From CALOAD01 sp942491415 (GTDB lineage Bacteria > Cyanobacteriota > Vampirovibrionia > Gastranaerophilales > CALOAD01): a stretch of 64,000 bases of DNA. The notes under the pieces were generated by a model. The model worked only from the letters and a program-made list of their open reading frames with translations. It did no database searches and had not been told where the DNA came from. The position numbers and the translations under genes were made by a program. Of this stretch, positions 44,156 through 53,476 are shown in pieces (within the stretch, counting starts at the first letter, position 1; every line of letters begins with the position of its first letter). The stretch lies in assembly GCA_942491415.1 (NCBI GenBank), contig CALOAD010000014.1, forward strand, positions 186,001-250,000, in the 5' to 3' direction.

Positions 44156-44735
44156 TATAAAAAGTATTATGTAAAAAGGGAGTTGCTCTCTCCGAGGGGA
44201 ACTTTTTGTATAAAAAGTTCCATAAAAACCTGCCTCCATAAAACTTTTCTATTTTACTAAACTTCGTTTGATTAAAGCATAATAATCTAAAAATGCTACA
44301 TAACTCGATCAGCTCCACTGATCTCAAACAATGCAGCTAGCAAAAATTCACCACTGTCTTGAAATATTCGGCGATAAACGAGTTGCAGACAGGGCTGACC
44401 GCCCTGATCTTTCACTCTCTGCCGAAATTTCGCTTCGTTAAGTAAAAAAACAAAAAGTTTAAAGTCGGCATTTTAAAAATTCAAAAATGAAAAATCCCGA
44501 CCATTATTTATTTTTGTAAGTTTTAAAGCGAAACGTAAAAAACAAAGGATGCTTGCTGTGTTTGAACGAAGTGAGTTAGCAAGCAAGTTTTGAAGAGAAA
44601 TAAAAATAAAGTAAAGCGTATAAAACAAGAAAATAAATTTGTGTCGAAGTTTTTTGGGTACTTTTTTCAAAAAAAGTACCTCCTGCCGAAGGCAAAACCT
44701 ATCAAATAAAAATTTTTTACATAATACTTTTTATA
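44156..44735. mobile_element. MITE-like element with 22-bp perfect terminal inverted repeats
   Basis: A 580-base non-coding block bounded by perfect 22-base inverted repeats, TATAAAAAGTATTATGTAAA-type (44156-44177 and 44714-44735). Subterminal hairpins lie just inside: GGAACTTTTT-GTAT-AAAAAGTTCC on the left (44198-44221) and GGTACTTTTTT/AAAAAAGTACC on the right (~44658-44680). A GC-richer core with AGGGC/GCCCT and several ATG-poor frames shows no gene. If the outermost TA is the duplicated target, it fits IS630/Tc1-type insertion; this is inference. A fragment similar to the left hairpin occurs at 60069-60102. Confidence 0.7.
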
Positions 44736-44762
44736 TGACCTATCAATATTATTAACCAATAA

Positions 44763-44796
44763 AAAAGCAGGTGTGGATAAACCTACACCTGCTTTT
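44763..44796 (-). terminator. Intrinsic terminator of the chemoreceptor gene
   Basis: A 12-bp perfect stem (AAAAGCAGGTGT/ACACCTGCTTTT, 10-base loop) lies 20 bases beyond the stop, with A/T runs on either side. Confidence 0.85.
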
Positions 44797-44816
44797 AACC
44801 TAACTTGCCTTAAACT

Positions 44817-46544
44817 TTATACTTTAAATACAGCTATTTGTTTTTGCAAATCTTCCGCCAATTTTGCCAATGCGTGAGAACTTGCACTTATTTGCTGTGC
44901 GGCAGCTGTTTGCTCTTCAGATATACTGGAAATTTCTTCTGTGCTGGCTGCCGATTCTTCAGTAATAGAGGAAATACTTTCCATCATTTTTACTACATTA
45001 TCAGAACTTTGTGCAAGATGATTCACTTCATTTGAAATTTCATGAACTTGCTCTCCTGCACCTTGAGCCGCTTCCAGGATTTTTTCAAGAGCAACGCCGG
45101 TACTTTCTACTATGGATACACCTTCTTCAACTTCTGAGACTGACTCATTCATAGTTGATACAGCAGTAGTGGTTTTATCTTGAATTTCTTTTATCATTTC
45201 CGTAATTTTATCTGTAGCTGCAGCAGATTCTCCTGCAAGTTTTTTAACCTCATCAGCTACAACAGCAAAGCCTTTACCATGTTCGCCCGCTCTTGCCGCC
45301 TCAATAGCCGCATTTAAAGCAAGTAAATTTGTTTGTCCGGCAATTCCTTTAATCAAATCAACTATTTGCTCAATTTCTGTACTTAACGTACCCAATTCAT
45401 TGATAGTTGTAGCAACATTATTTGAGGTTTCTTTAATTTGATTAATCTTGTAAACAGCGTTACCGGCTTGTTCTCTACCTTCTTTTGCATCTTCCTCGGT
45501 AGATTTAGAGAGTTCAACTGTTGCATCTAAATTAATAGATATTTTTTGAACTACAGAATTCATCTCATTAATATTTGTCAAACTATCAGTTACATTATTA
45601 GCTTGTTCCTGAGCTCCTGCAGCAAGTTGTTGAATACTTGATGCAACCTGTTGCGTACCTTCAGCTGCTTGTTCCGATGATGCACTCATTTCTTCTGAAC
45701 TTGAAGAAACTTCCTCAACAGAACTACTTACTGTTGAAATTAAACCTTTTAAATTTAAGACAAAACGTTTAAATGATCTATTTAAATCTCCTATTTCCGT
45801 TTCATTATTATCTTCTTCTATATCAATTGTAAGATCATTATCTGCAAGCCTTAAACTCAAGGCAGTTAAATGTTGAATGGGCTCCACAATGCTTCGCCCT
45901 ACCGTTAAATAGCCTACTAAAATAATTAAAACGGTTATTGTAAAAACCACGGTCAAAATTGAAGTCATAGTGGAAGCAATAACATGCTGAATATCATCTA
46001 TATAAATACCAGTAGCAAACATCCAACCCCATTTATCATAATAAACACCATAAGAAAGTTTTTCAAATAATTTATTTTCCGCTTCTCCGGGTTTAGACCA
46101 TAAATACTTTTGTTCCCCAAAACCTTTATTCACAACTTTTTCTGTTAACTCTTTAATAATCCTTTTACCCTTTGAATCCTTAAGAGTAAACATATCACTT
46201 CCTATTAATTCTTTTTTAATATGTGCTTTTGTAACTCCATCTTTATCATTGATCCAGATGTAGTTTTCTCCATCATAATTCATGTTATTAACGGCACTGG
46301 CTGCACGTTTTTTAGCTTCTTTAAGAGAGATTAAACCTTTTTCACTCATGTTGTCGTACATTTTTGCGACATTTAAAGCTGATTCTGTCAAAAATTGCAA
46401 TTGCTGAGTTTTTTCATTAAAAAGCTCTTTTTGAACTCGCCAAGCCGTAACAACCCCTGTAAGAGCGGTAAGAATAACACCTGTAGCGACAATTAAGATG
46501 ATGATCCTGTTTTTGATAGTAATTTTCTCTAAAGTTTTTTTCAT
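44817..46544 (-). CDS. Methyl-accepting chemotaxis protein with Cache-type sensor
   Basis: A 575-residue chemoreceptor. N-terminal TM (residues ~12-34, IIILIVATGVILTALTGVV), a periplasmic single-Cache (sCache_2-like) domain with NYDGENYIWINDKDGVTKAH and YYDKWGWMFATGIYIDD, TM2 (~190-212), HAMP, and a long signalling coil with the hairpin tip NLLALNAAIEAARAGEHGKG. Such receptors bind small organic acids and signal through CheA/CheW, which are not in the window. AAGGAG ten bases upstream fits the ATG at 46544 rather than a TTG at 46550. Confidence 0.9.
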   Translation of the reverse strand: MKKTLEKITIKNRIIILIVATGVILTALTGVVTAWRVQKELFNEKTQQLQFLTESALNVAKMYDNMSEKGLISLKEAKKRAASAVNNMNYDGENYIWINDKDGVTKAHIKKELIGSDMFTLKDSKGKRIIKELTEKVVNKGFGEQKYLWSKPGEAENKLFEKLSYGVYYDKWGWMFATGIYIDDIQHVIASTMTSILTVVFTITVLIILVGYLTVGRSIVEPIQHLTALSLRLADNDLTIDIEEDNNETEIGDLNRSFKRFVLNLKGLISTVSSSVEEVSSSSEEMSASSEQAAEGTQQVASSIQQLAAGAQEQANNVTDSLTNINEMNSVVQKISINLDATVELSKSTEEDAKEGREQAGNAVYKINQIKETSNNVATTINELGTLSTEIEQIVDLIKGIAGQTNLLALNAAIEAARAGEHGKGFAVVADEVKKLAGESAAATDKITEMIKEIQDKTTTAVSTMNESVSEVEEGVSIVESTGVALEKILEAAQGAGEQVHEISNEVNHLAQSSDNVVKMMESISSITEESAASTEEISSISEEQTAAAQQISASSHALAKLAEDLQKQIAVFKV

Positions 46545-46550
46545 TAACAA

Positions 46551-47029
46551 ATAACTCCTTTTTTAACAACTAAGTCTTAAACTAGCATTATATACGGATT
46601 GTATTATTATTTTCAATTTAAGACAATCTCTTTTTGGCGCACGCCATAAATTAATTGTAGCCATCATTTTAAAAAAACTATTTTTTATTTATACAAAATT
46701 AAGAATCTTTGTAAGCAAAATTTAGAGAGTCTTTAGAAATAGATTGTTCCATTTTTCAAATTGTATAAAAATTTTATTAGAAAATCAGATTTTCAATTCG
46801 AATTAATAATGATAAAAACTATGTTACTATATATTTATAAGCAAAAGCTTTTTCCTATATGGCAAAAGGTTGTTTTAAAAAAGCTGGATTACATGAGATT
46901 TTTTAGAGTATAATTTTTATTGAACAAAAAAACTCTTGTAAAAAAAAATTCTGATAGTATTATATTCTTATTAACTAAGATAAACGTATATAAGTGGCAC
47001 ACAGATTAATTCTGGTAAGGGCAGGAAAT
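46551..47029. other. Divergent gap between chemoreceptor and RpaB-like gene
   Basis: About 480 AT-rich bases with no gene that can be supported. On the + strand TTGTAA (46936-46941) and TATTAT (46958-46963), 16 bases apart, may be the promoter of the response-regulator gene. Around 46637-46650 there is a palindromic GGCGCACGCC, a possible operator, unexplained. Confidence 0.4.
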
Positions 47030-47776
47030 ATGACACAGAATAACGAAATTCAAAACGAAACACTGGATCAACAAAGAGTTCTTGTCGTTGATGACGAAGC
47101 TAGTATTAGAAGAATTCTTGAAACCAGACTGAAAATGGTTGGGTACGAAGTAATCACAGCGGCTGACGGTGAAGAAGCTTTAGAAGCTTTTTCTAAACAT
47201 AACCCTGATTTAATTATATTAGATGTTATGATGCCAAAAATGGATGGTTATGGAGTTACAAGAGAAGTTAGAAGAACTTCTGACGTACCAATAATTATTT
47301 TAACAGCGCTAGGTGATGTTTCTGAAAGAATCACAGGACTTGAATTAGGTGCTGATGACTATGTAATTAAACCTTTCAGCCCAAAAGAGCTTGAAGCTCG
47401 TGTTAAAGCTGTATTAAGAAGAACTCAAGAAAGAGAAGCTTCAAGTACCGGTAAAGTTACTAAAAATGTTATCACTACAGGCAATATAAGAATAGATACC
47501 AGCAGAAGACAAGTATTCCGCAAAAACGAAAGAATAAGGCTTACCGGAATGGAGTTTAGCTTACTTGAGCTTTTAGTAAGCAATTCGGGTCAAGCTTATT
47601 CGAGAAACGAAATACTTCAACATGTTTGGTCTTATCCGCCTGATCATAGAATCGACACAAGGGTTGTTGATGTTCACATAAGCAGACTTCGATCTAAACT
47701 TGAGAACGATCCTTCTAATCCTGAACTAATTCTTACCGCTCGTGGTATCGGATATATGTTCCAAAGAGTTAGTTAG
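47030..47776 (+). CDS. OmpR-family response regulator, RpaB-like
   Basis: A 248-residue two-domain regulator. The receiver has VLVVDDEAS (D21, D22), the phospho-acceptor D65 in DLIILDVMMPKMDGYG, and VIKPFSPKELEARV. The DNA-binding winged helix (residues ~150-245) contains RLTGMEFSLLELLVSNSGQA and RVVDVHISRLRSKLE. The overall pattern is very close to cyanobacterial RpaB, a global regulator, which is the main hint of the lineage. A GTG at 46994 opens a longer frame; GGCAGGA four bases upstream of ATG 47030 fixes the start. No histidine kinase is adjacent. Confidence 0.88.
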   Translation: MTQNNEIQNETLDQQRVLVVDDEASIRRILETRLKMVGYEVITAADGEEALEAFSKHNPDLIILDVMMPKMDGYGVTREVRRTSDVPIIILTALGDVSERITGLELGADDYVIKPFSPKELEARVKAVLRRTQEREASSTGKVTKNVITTGNIRIDTSRRQVFRKNERIRLTGMEFSLLELLVSNSGQAYSRNEILQHVWSYPPDHRIDTRVVDVHISRLRSKLENDPSNPELILTARGIGYMFQRVS

Positions 47777-47791
47777 TCGTAAAACATAATA

Positions 47792-47827
47792 AAAAAAAGA
47801 GTCTCTGTTAACAGGGACTCTTTTTTT
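47792..47827 (+). terminator. Terminator after the RpaB-like gene
   Basis: An 18-bp stem with one G-T pair (AAAAAAAGAGTC ... GACTCTTTTTTT) follows the stop by 15 bases. It also faces the convergent kinase gene and should work both ways. Confidence 0.85.
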
Positions 47828-47852
47828 ATTACATAACCTAAATTATTTAAAA

Positions 47853-48533
47853 TTAATCAATCACTTGAGCGTTTAATAAATCTTTCACCTGCGCTTGCAT
47901 CTCAAATTGAATTTCCTCTATAGGTCTTATTCCGTCAAAAGCAATAAAATCATATTCATCAGACATTTTTTTATACTCTTCAATCATTTTACCCTGATAC
48001 AACTTAAAACTTTCATAAAAATCAGTACTAAGACCTATATCTCTTCCTGATTCATAATAATCCAGACCCGTTGAGCCTATTATACGTTTCAATAAGGCGT
48101 CGACCGGCATGTCAAGATAAAAAACCAAATCAGGAACAGGAGCATAATCATATAAATTCCTTACCCAATCTCTTTTTACACCTCTAACAACATCTCTGGC
48201 ATAAGCTGTATATGTATATCTATCCATTAAAACAACAAAACCTGCCTTAAGTGCCGGGATAACTTGATTTTCAAGTCTATCAGCAAAATCCGAAGCATAT
48301 AAAAGACTAAAAGTCGTTGCATTCAAAAGATTACGTTCTTTCGCCTCATCAATGGCTTTGGCAATAAGTTTAGATGTTTTCCATTCACTGACAAAAACAC
48401 CGTAACACTCATTTTCAAGCCAAGATTTAAGCTTTTTTATTTGTGTAGATTTACCCGAGCTATCTGTTCCTTCAACTACAATAAGTAGTCCCGGGTATCC
48501 GTGTTTAGTTTTTGGATTATGTTTATTTTTCAT
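47853..48533 (-). CDS. Thymidylate-kinase-like P-loop kinase (copy 2)
   Basis: A 226-residue kinase of the dTMP-kinase fold. P loop VVEGTDSSGKSTQIKKL (~residues 18-34), DRYTYTAYARDVVRGV in the position of the D-R-Y/H motif, and PDLVFYLDMPVDALLKRI. The E-P-G-G-T substrate motif of ordinary Tmk is replaced by SEWKTSKLIA. It lies 3 bases after a similar gene (48537-49208), with which it shares TFSLL-x-A-x-DFADRLE and ALKAGFVVL. The pair is conserved in structure, so both are probably active, but the substrate need not be dTMP. Confidence 0.75.
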   Translation of the reverse strand: MKNKHNPKTKHGYPGLLIVVEGTDSSGKSTQIKKLKSWLENECYGVFVSEWKTSKLIAKAIDEAKERNLLNATTFSLLYASDFADRLENQVIPALKAGFVVLMDRYTYTAYARDVVRGVKRDWVRNLYDYAPVPDLVFYLDMPVDALLKRIIGSTGLDYYESGRDIGLSTDFYESFKLYQGKMIEEYKKMSDEYDFIAFDGIRPIEEIQFEMQAQVKDLLNAQVID

Positions 48534-48536
48534 ATC

Positions 48537-49208
48537 CTAAATTTCCATGCCTTTTTCTCGAAGCTTATCTGCTACGATTTTTCTGAATTTTATTTGTTGA
48601 TTATGTATTGAATCAGTGGCATCAATTTTTATAAGCCCATATTCATCAACCATTTTGCTGTATTCATAAATTACACGCCCTTGGAAAATCCTATAACTTT
48701 CATAAGGATCTTTGCTGAGTTTCAAATCCATGCCGGCCTCATAGAACTTAGGTTGTCTATTAGTACAAATCCTTTCCAACGAGACTTCTACAGGGACTTT
48801 AAAATAAAAGGCGAGATCAGGCTTAACCGCAAAACCATACATATTTCTAACCCAATTAAAATCCACACCTCGGGCGACATCTCTTGCAAAAGCGGTATAT
48901 ACGTACCTATCAGCAAGAACAACAAAACCTGCTTTAAGTGCGGGTACAATGACCTGTTCTAATCTATCGGCAAAATCAACAGCGTGCAAAAGGCTGAATG
49001 TACGGGGACTTAAAAGGTTTTTCTTTTTAGCCTTTTTAGTCGTCTTCGATATCAACTCAGAAGAATTCCATTCTGTAAAAATAACGTCTTTTATCGTAGA
49101 CGAAAGCCAGTCTCTGAGTATCGCCAGCTGGGTACTTTTACCCGAACCGTCAATCCCTTCGACACATATTAAAGTTCCCGGTAGGTTGTGAAGTTCATTT
49201 AAACGCAT
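48537..49208 (-). CDS. Thymidylate-kinase-like P-loop kinase (copy 1)
   Basis: A 223-residue paralogue of the next gene. P loop ICVEGIDGSGKSTQLAIL (~residues 14-31), DRYVYTAFARDVARGV and PDLAFYFKVPVEVSLERI. It also lacks E-P-G-G-T (TEWNSSELIS instead). Two tandem copies, co-directional and three bases apart, suggest a heterodimer or paired pathway steps, but this is only an inference. A canonical tmk gene is not seen in the window. Confidence 0.75.
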   Translation of the reverse strand: MRLNELHNLPGTLICVEGIDGSGKSTQLAILRDWLSSTIKDVIFTEWNSSELISKTTKKAKKKNLLSPRTFSLLHAVDFADRLEQVIVPALKAGFVVLADRYVYTAFARDVARGVDFNWVRNMYGFAVKPDLAFYFKVPVEVSLERICTNRQPKFYEAGMDLKLSKDPYESYRIFQGRVIYEYSKMVDEYGLIKIDATDSIHNQQIKFRKIVADKLREKGMEI

Positions 49209-49342
49209 AATAACCTTTTTGTACTCTTAAAAAGCCTTTACTTGCTGAAATTAAATATTATCATAAATTTATTTTTTATAAAAGCAACTTTTAATTATTG
49301 TTTTGTTATAATTTATGTATTGAAGATCATAAGGGTTAAAAA

Positions 49343-50200
49343 ATGCTTAAAAATCTTTATATTGATACTTTTAATCTGGTAAAGAACAACCTGATACTTG
49401 TGCAACCTCTTCTTTTTTATATGCTGATTTCAGGTGCTTTTTTATCTCCTTTAGCAACTACAAAACATTTTTCGTCCTCTTTAATAATATTATTGCTTTT
49501 AATAAGTGCTTTTTTCTGCGCTTTTTTAGCCGGTTGGCTCAATATGTTTCATAAAACAATTGAAAATTCCTTAAAAAATATCAAAAAGTCGCACGAAAAA
49601 ACGGAACACTCAATGACATTGCTAAAAGAATTCACCCCCGGAGTAGGACAAAATTTTATCAAAATAATCACAGGCGGTTTTATATATTTAGTCTTGATAT
49701 TTTTTGCAATCCAAATATCAGGAATCATTAGCACACAATTCATTGGATTACCTGAAAGTTTTTCTTCTGATCAGGTTATGAATGTTTTACTAAACGAAAA
49801 AGCAGCTTTAGAGTTTCTAAAAAACCTATCACCTGATGATAGAACAAAACTTCAATGGATAAATCTAATACTTTTCTGTTGCGTGAGTCTGGTTAGTTAT
49901 TTATCAATGTTTTGGGCTCCTGCTGCAATATCAGGAACTCATAACGCATTTAACGCCTTTTTAGCAAGCTTTAAAACAACATTAAAAAGACCCATGATAA
50001 CCTTTAATATTTTTATATCCTTTAATATAGCTTTATTAGTGGTTAATCTGATTATTGCCGGAGCCGCAAACGCTTTAGTACAGTTTTTCGGTATTTTAAT
50101 TCTTGTTTTGAGCGTAATATACTTTATTACGATGATATTCCTTTATTATGAGAGATGCAGTGAAAATAATAGCACTAGTTGGACCGACAGCTTCAGGTAA
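49343..50200 (+). CDS. Integral membrane protein of unknown function
   Basis: A 285-residue protein with about six membrane segments: ~18-36, ~46-66, ~112-134, ~170-190, ~216-238 and ~240-262. The cytoplasmic loop after TM2 is Lys-rich (KKSHEKTEHS). It resembles no family I can name. Its end overlaps miaA by 53 bases, so the two genes are co-transcribed and probably coupled. AAGGG precedes the ATG by ten bases. Confidence 0.6.
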   Translation: MLKNLYIDTFNLVKNNLILVQPLLFYMLISGAFLSPLATTKHFSSSLIILLLLISAFFCAFLAGWLNMFHKTIENSLKNIKKSHEKTEHSMTLLKEFTPGVGQNFIKIITGGFIYLVLIFFAIQISGIISTQFIGLPESFSSDQVMNVLLNEKAALEFLKNLSPDDRTKLQWINLILFCCVSLVSYLSMFWAPAAISGTHNAFNAFLASFKTTLKRPMITFNIFISFNIALLVVNLIIAGAANALVQFFGILILVLSVIYFITMIFLYYERCSENNSTSWTDSFR

Positions 50201-51069
50201 AACCTCTTTAGCTGTAAAATTAGCAAAAAATATCAACGGGGAGATTATCTCTGCTGATTCAAGATTAGTCTATAAAGATTTTAATATAGGAACTGCCAAA
50301 CCTACAACCGAAGAAAAGCAAAGTATCCCTCATTACTTAATAGATATAGCCGACCCTAAAGATGATTTCACAGTCAGTATCTATAAAAAACAAGCTGAAA
50401 ATGCAATAAAAGACATTTTGCAAAAAGGAAAAATTCCTATCATAACGGGAGGAACAGGTTTTTATGTAAAAGCCTTACTTGAAGGGTTGGATATACCTAA
50501 AGTAACTCCTGACGAAGAATTCAGAAAAGAAATGGCTATTTTTGCAGAAAAAAACGGACGTGAAGCATTACACAAAAAACTTGCCGAAGTTGATCCTGAA
50601 TCAGCTCAAAAATTTCACCCTAATGACAGGTTTAGAGTTATAAGAGCTCTGGAAGTTCATAAATCTCTCGGAGTACCTATGAGCAAAGCTCAAAAAATGG
50701 TTACCCCCTTATGAAGTACTTTATATAGGATTAAATTCTGAAGATCGTGAGTATCTTTACGACAGAGTCAATAAACGAGTTGATATTATGATTAAAGAGG
50801 GACTTATTGAAGAAGTACAAAATCTTATTAACAAATATGGAAAAACTGTTTCACTGATGAAAACTTTGGGTTATAAAGAAATAAGTGAATACCTGGATGA
50901 AAAATTAACTTTAGAAGAATCAAGCGAACTTTTGAAAAAAAACACAAGAAATTTTGCTAAAAGACAGCTAACATGGTTTAGAGCAAACAAAGAAATGAGC
51001 TGGTTTTATATTGATCAAATGTCTGAGAATGAAATAATACAAGAAATTATAAGGTTATATAATGTTTAG
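50148..51069 (+). pseudogene. miaA: tRNA dimethylallyltransferase MiaA, frameshifted
   Basis: A MiaA of 306 residues if one base is removed. Frame 1 (to 50714) has ALVGPTASGKTSLAVKLAK (P loop) and the dimethylallyl-site region GEIISADSRLVYKDF; frame 2 (from 50715) has GLNSEDREYLYDRVNKRV, GYKEISEYL and KRQLTWFRAN. The break is in five C at 50704-50708; four C would restore TPYEVLYIG. MiaA adds the isopentenyl group to A37 of tRNA. Sequence error in a homopolymer is likely. The end overlaps mnmG by 8 bases. Confidence 0.88.
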
Positions 51070-52951
51070 TTTTAATTATGATGTTATTGTAGTAGGCGCA
51101 GGACATGCCGGTTGCGAAGCAGCTATAGCGGCAGCCCGATTAGGTTGCAAAACTTTGCTTACTACCATAAACCTTGATAATGTAGCTCTTATGCCTTGTA
51201 ATCCTGCAATCGGCGGACCTGCAAAATCAAACATCGTAAGAGAAGTAGATGCACTGGGCGGTGTAATGGGGCTTGTTACCGATGCTACTTACCTTCAGAT
51301 GAAAACTCTTAATTCAAGCAAAGGTCCTGCCATTAGAGCATTAAGGGCTCAATCAGACAAGCTCGAATATATGTTCTACATGAGAAATATTCTGGAACAA
51401 GAAGAAAATCTTGACCTAAAACAATGCACCGTTGTAGAACTTTTAACCAAGGATAACCAAATTACAGGATTAAAAGATGAATTAGGGCTTGAATACAAAG
51501 CTCCTGCCGTTATTTTAACCACAGGAACTTCTTTGAACGGAAAAATTTATATAGGATTGCAAAGTTTTGAAGCCGGTAGACTCGGTGAATTTCCTGCCCA
51601 CGGGCTTTCTGAATCTCTTGAAAAAATGGGATTCACAATAAAAAAGCTTAAAACAGGAACTCCTGCAAGGGTTGATGCCAGAACTATTGATTTTAATAAA
51701 CTTACACTTCAACCCGGTGATGATGTTCCGAGTTTTTTCTCATTTGAGCCGAATCGCCCCGTAAGACCTCAAATTCCTTGTTATTTAACAAGGACAACAC
51801 AAAAAACTCATGATATTATACTCGCCAATCTAGATAAATCCCCTTTATACGGAGGTGGGCTGATTCAAGGTGTGGGACCTCGTTACTGCCCTTCTATCGA
51901 AGATAAAGTTATAAGGTTTAAAGATAAAGATTCGCATCATATATTTATAGAACCTGAAGGTAAAGACACCTACGAAACATACGTCCAAGGCTTTTCGACC
52001 AGCCTTCCCGCCAATGTGCAAATGCAAATGCTTAGATCCTTGCCGGGGCTGGAAAATGTGAATGTCTTAAAACCTGCCTATGCTGTCGAATATGACTACA
52101 TGCCGGCACTTCAACTAAACCATACTTTAATGACAAAAAAAATAAAAGGCTTATTCTGCGCCGGTCAAATAAACGGAACCAGCGGTTATGAGGAAGCGGC
52201 TGGACAAGGGCTGATAGCAGGCATAAACGCAACAAAATATCTGGCAAACCAAGAAATGATAACGTTATCCAGAAGCAGTTCTTATATCGGCACTCTTATC
52301 GATGACCTCGTAACAAAGGATATTGATGAACCTTATAGAATGCTTACTTCAAGATCTGAATACCGTTTGCTTTTAAGACAGGACAATGCAGATTCAAGAC
52401 TTACCCAAGTGGGCTATGAGGCTGGACTAATTTCTGAAAGCAGATGGAATAAATTCAACGAAAAAATGCAAGCGATAAAAGCTGAAAAACAAAGACTTTT
52501 GGTTGCAAAATTAAGTGCAACCGATGAAGTTAATGCTGTTTTAGCAAAATATGGTGAAAATATTGAACGTGGACATAAACTGGGAGAATTAATAAAGCGC
52601 CCTAATATCAACTATGAAGTTTTAAAAGAAGCTGATAGCATAACTAAAGAGCTTGATCTTCCTAAAGAAATTTATGAGCAAGTCGAAGTTGAACTTAAAT
52701 ACGAAGGTTATATAAATAGACAAATAGCTCAAGTTGAACAGGCTTCTAAACTTGAAAAAATATCTATCCCCGAAAATATCGATTATCAATCTATAAATCA
52801 AATTTCGCAAGAATCTAAAGATAAACTTTCAAAAGTTAAACCTGCGACATTGGGTCAAGCAACGAGGATTGGAGGGGTTAAACCTGCTGATATCTCTGCG
52901 TTAATGGTTATTTTGGAAACAAAAAAGCGTATCGTCGCCAGCTCATTGTGA
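51062..52951 (+). CDS. mnmG: tRNA uridine-5-carboxymethylaminomethyl enzyme MnmG (GidA)
   Basis: A 629-residue FAD protein that, with MnmE, modifies wobble U34. The dinucleotide site is VVGAGHAGCEAAIAAARLG at residues ~11-29, then PCNPAIGGPAKSNIVREVDA, GTSLNGKIYIG, GRLGEFPAHGLSESL and GTPARVDARTIDF; the C-terminal MnmE-binding domain has SRSEYRLLLRQDNADSRLT and RIGGVKPADI. It overlaps the miaA end. Length is normal. mnmE is not in the window. Confidence 0.95.
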   Translation: MFSFNYDVIVVGAGHAGCEAAIAAARLGCKTLLTTINLDNVALMPCNPAIGGPAKSNIVREVDALGGVMGLVTDATYLQMKTLNSSKGPAIRALRAQSDKLEYMFYMRNILEQEENLDLKQCTVVELLTKDNQITGLKDELGLEYKAPAVILTTGTSLNGKIYIGLQSFEAGRLGEFPAHGLSESLEKMGFTIKKLKTGTPARVDARTIDFNKLTLQPGDDVPSFFSFEPNRPVRPQIPCYLTRTTQKTHDIILANLDKSPLYGGGLIQGVGPRYCPSIEDKVIRFKDKDSHHIFIEPEGKDTYETYVQGFSTSLPANVQMQMLRSLPGLENVNVLKPAYAVEYDYMPALQLNHTLMTKKIKGLFCAGQINGTSGYEEAAGQGLIAGINATKYLANQEMITLSRSSSYIGTLIDDLVTKDIDEPYRMLTSRSEYRLLLRQDNADSRLTQVGYEAGLISESRWNKFNEKMQAIKAEKQRLLVAKLSATDEVNAVLAKYGENIERGHKLGELIKRPNINYEVLKEADSITKELDLPKEIYEQVEVELKYEGYINRQIAQVEQASKLEKISIPENIDYQSINQISQESKDKLSKVKPATLGQATRIGGVKPADISALMVILETKKRIVASSL

Positions 52952-53062
52952 ACTTTCCAAAAGTTTTGAGCTTAAAAAATATTGTAGAATTATTTTTTTT
53001 ATGATAATTTTTAAAAATAAAGTGAATAATAGTGAATCTAAATATACTAAAGGAGCAAAGTG

Positions 53063-53341
53063 ATGAGTGAAACAATTAGTCTTGATATAGAAAAAAGAAG
53101 CGATCTAAACCCTAGACAGGTTAGAGCTGAAGGAAATCTTCCTGCAGTTGTTTACGGCAAAGATATGGATTCTGTATCAGTGCAGCTGGATAGAAGAAAT
53201 TTTGTAAATAGTTACAAAAACAACAAAGATGCTGTATATAAGCTTCAATTAGGCAAAAAGTCCTACAGTACAAAGGTTCAAAACCTACAATATAACTACG
53301 CAACTAACGAAGAATTACACATCGAATTTCTTGTAGTTTAA
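53063..53341 (+). CDS. rplY: 50S ribosomal protein bL25, short form
   Basis: A 92-residue protein matching the N-terminal L25 domain (LNPRQVRAEGNLPAVVYGKD ... DAVYKLQLGKKSYSTKVQNL ... LHIEFLVV), which binds 5S rRNA. The C-terminal Ctc domain of longer forms is absent. AAAGGAG is seven bases before ATG 53063; a GTG at 53060 is out of register with that site. It stands alone, with a terminator after it. Confidence 0.85.
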   Translation: MSETISLDIEKRSDLNPRQVRAEGNLPAVVYGKDMDSVSVQLDRRNFVNSYKNNKDAVYKLQLGKKSYSTKVQNLQYNYATNEELHIEFLVV

Positions 53342-53364
53342 GCTAAAATAAAATCTTCAAAATT

Positions 53365-53390
53365 AAAGCCTACCTTTAAGGGTAGGCTTT
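53365..53390 (+). terminator. Terminator after rplY
   Basis: A 10-bp perfect stem AAAGCCTACC/GGTAGGCTTT with loop TTTAAG, 24 bases beyond the stop, followed by TTAACATTTTT. Confidence 0.8.
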
Positions 53391-53476
53391 TAACATTTTT
53401 ATAACCTGAAAGTAGAATAAAAGATTTTTAAAAAAACTGTATACTTTTGATATTCAATAGCTGCGGGAATCAATCA

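Noticed and set aside
50700..50720. Programmed frameshift in miaA
   Set aside because: There is no slippery heptamer with a downstream pseudoknot of the usual kind; miaA is not known to need one. A homopolymer indel is simpler.
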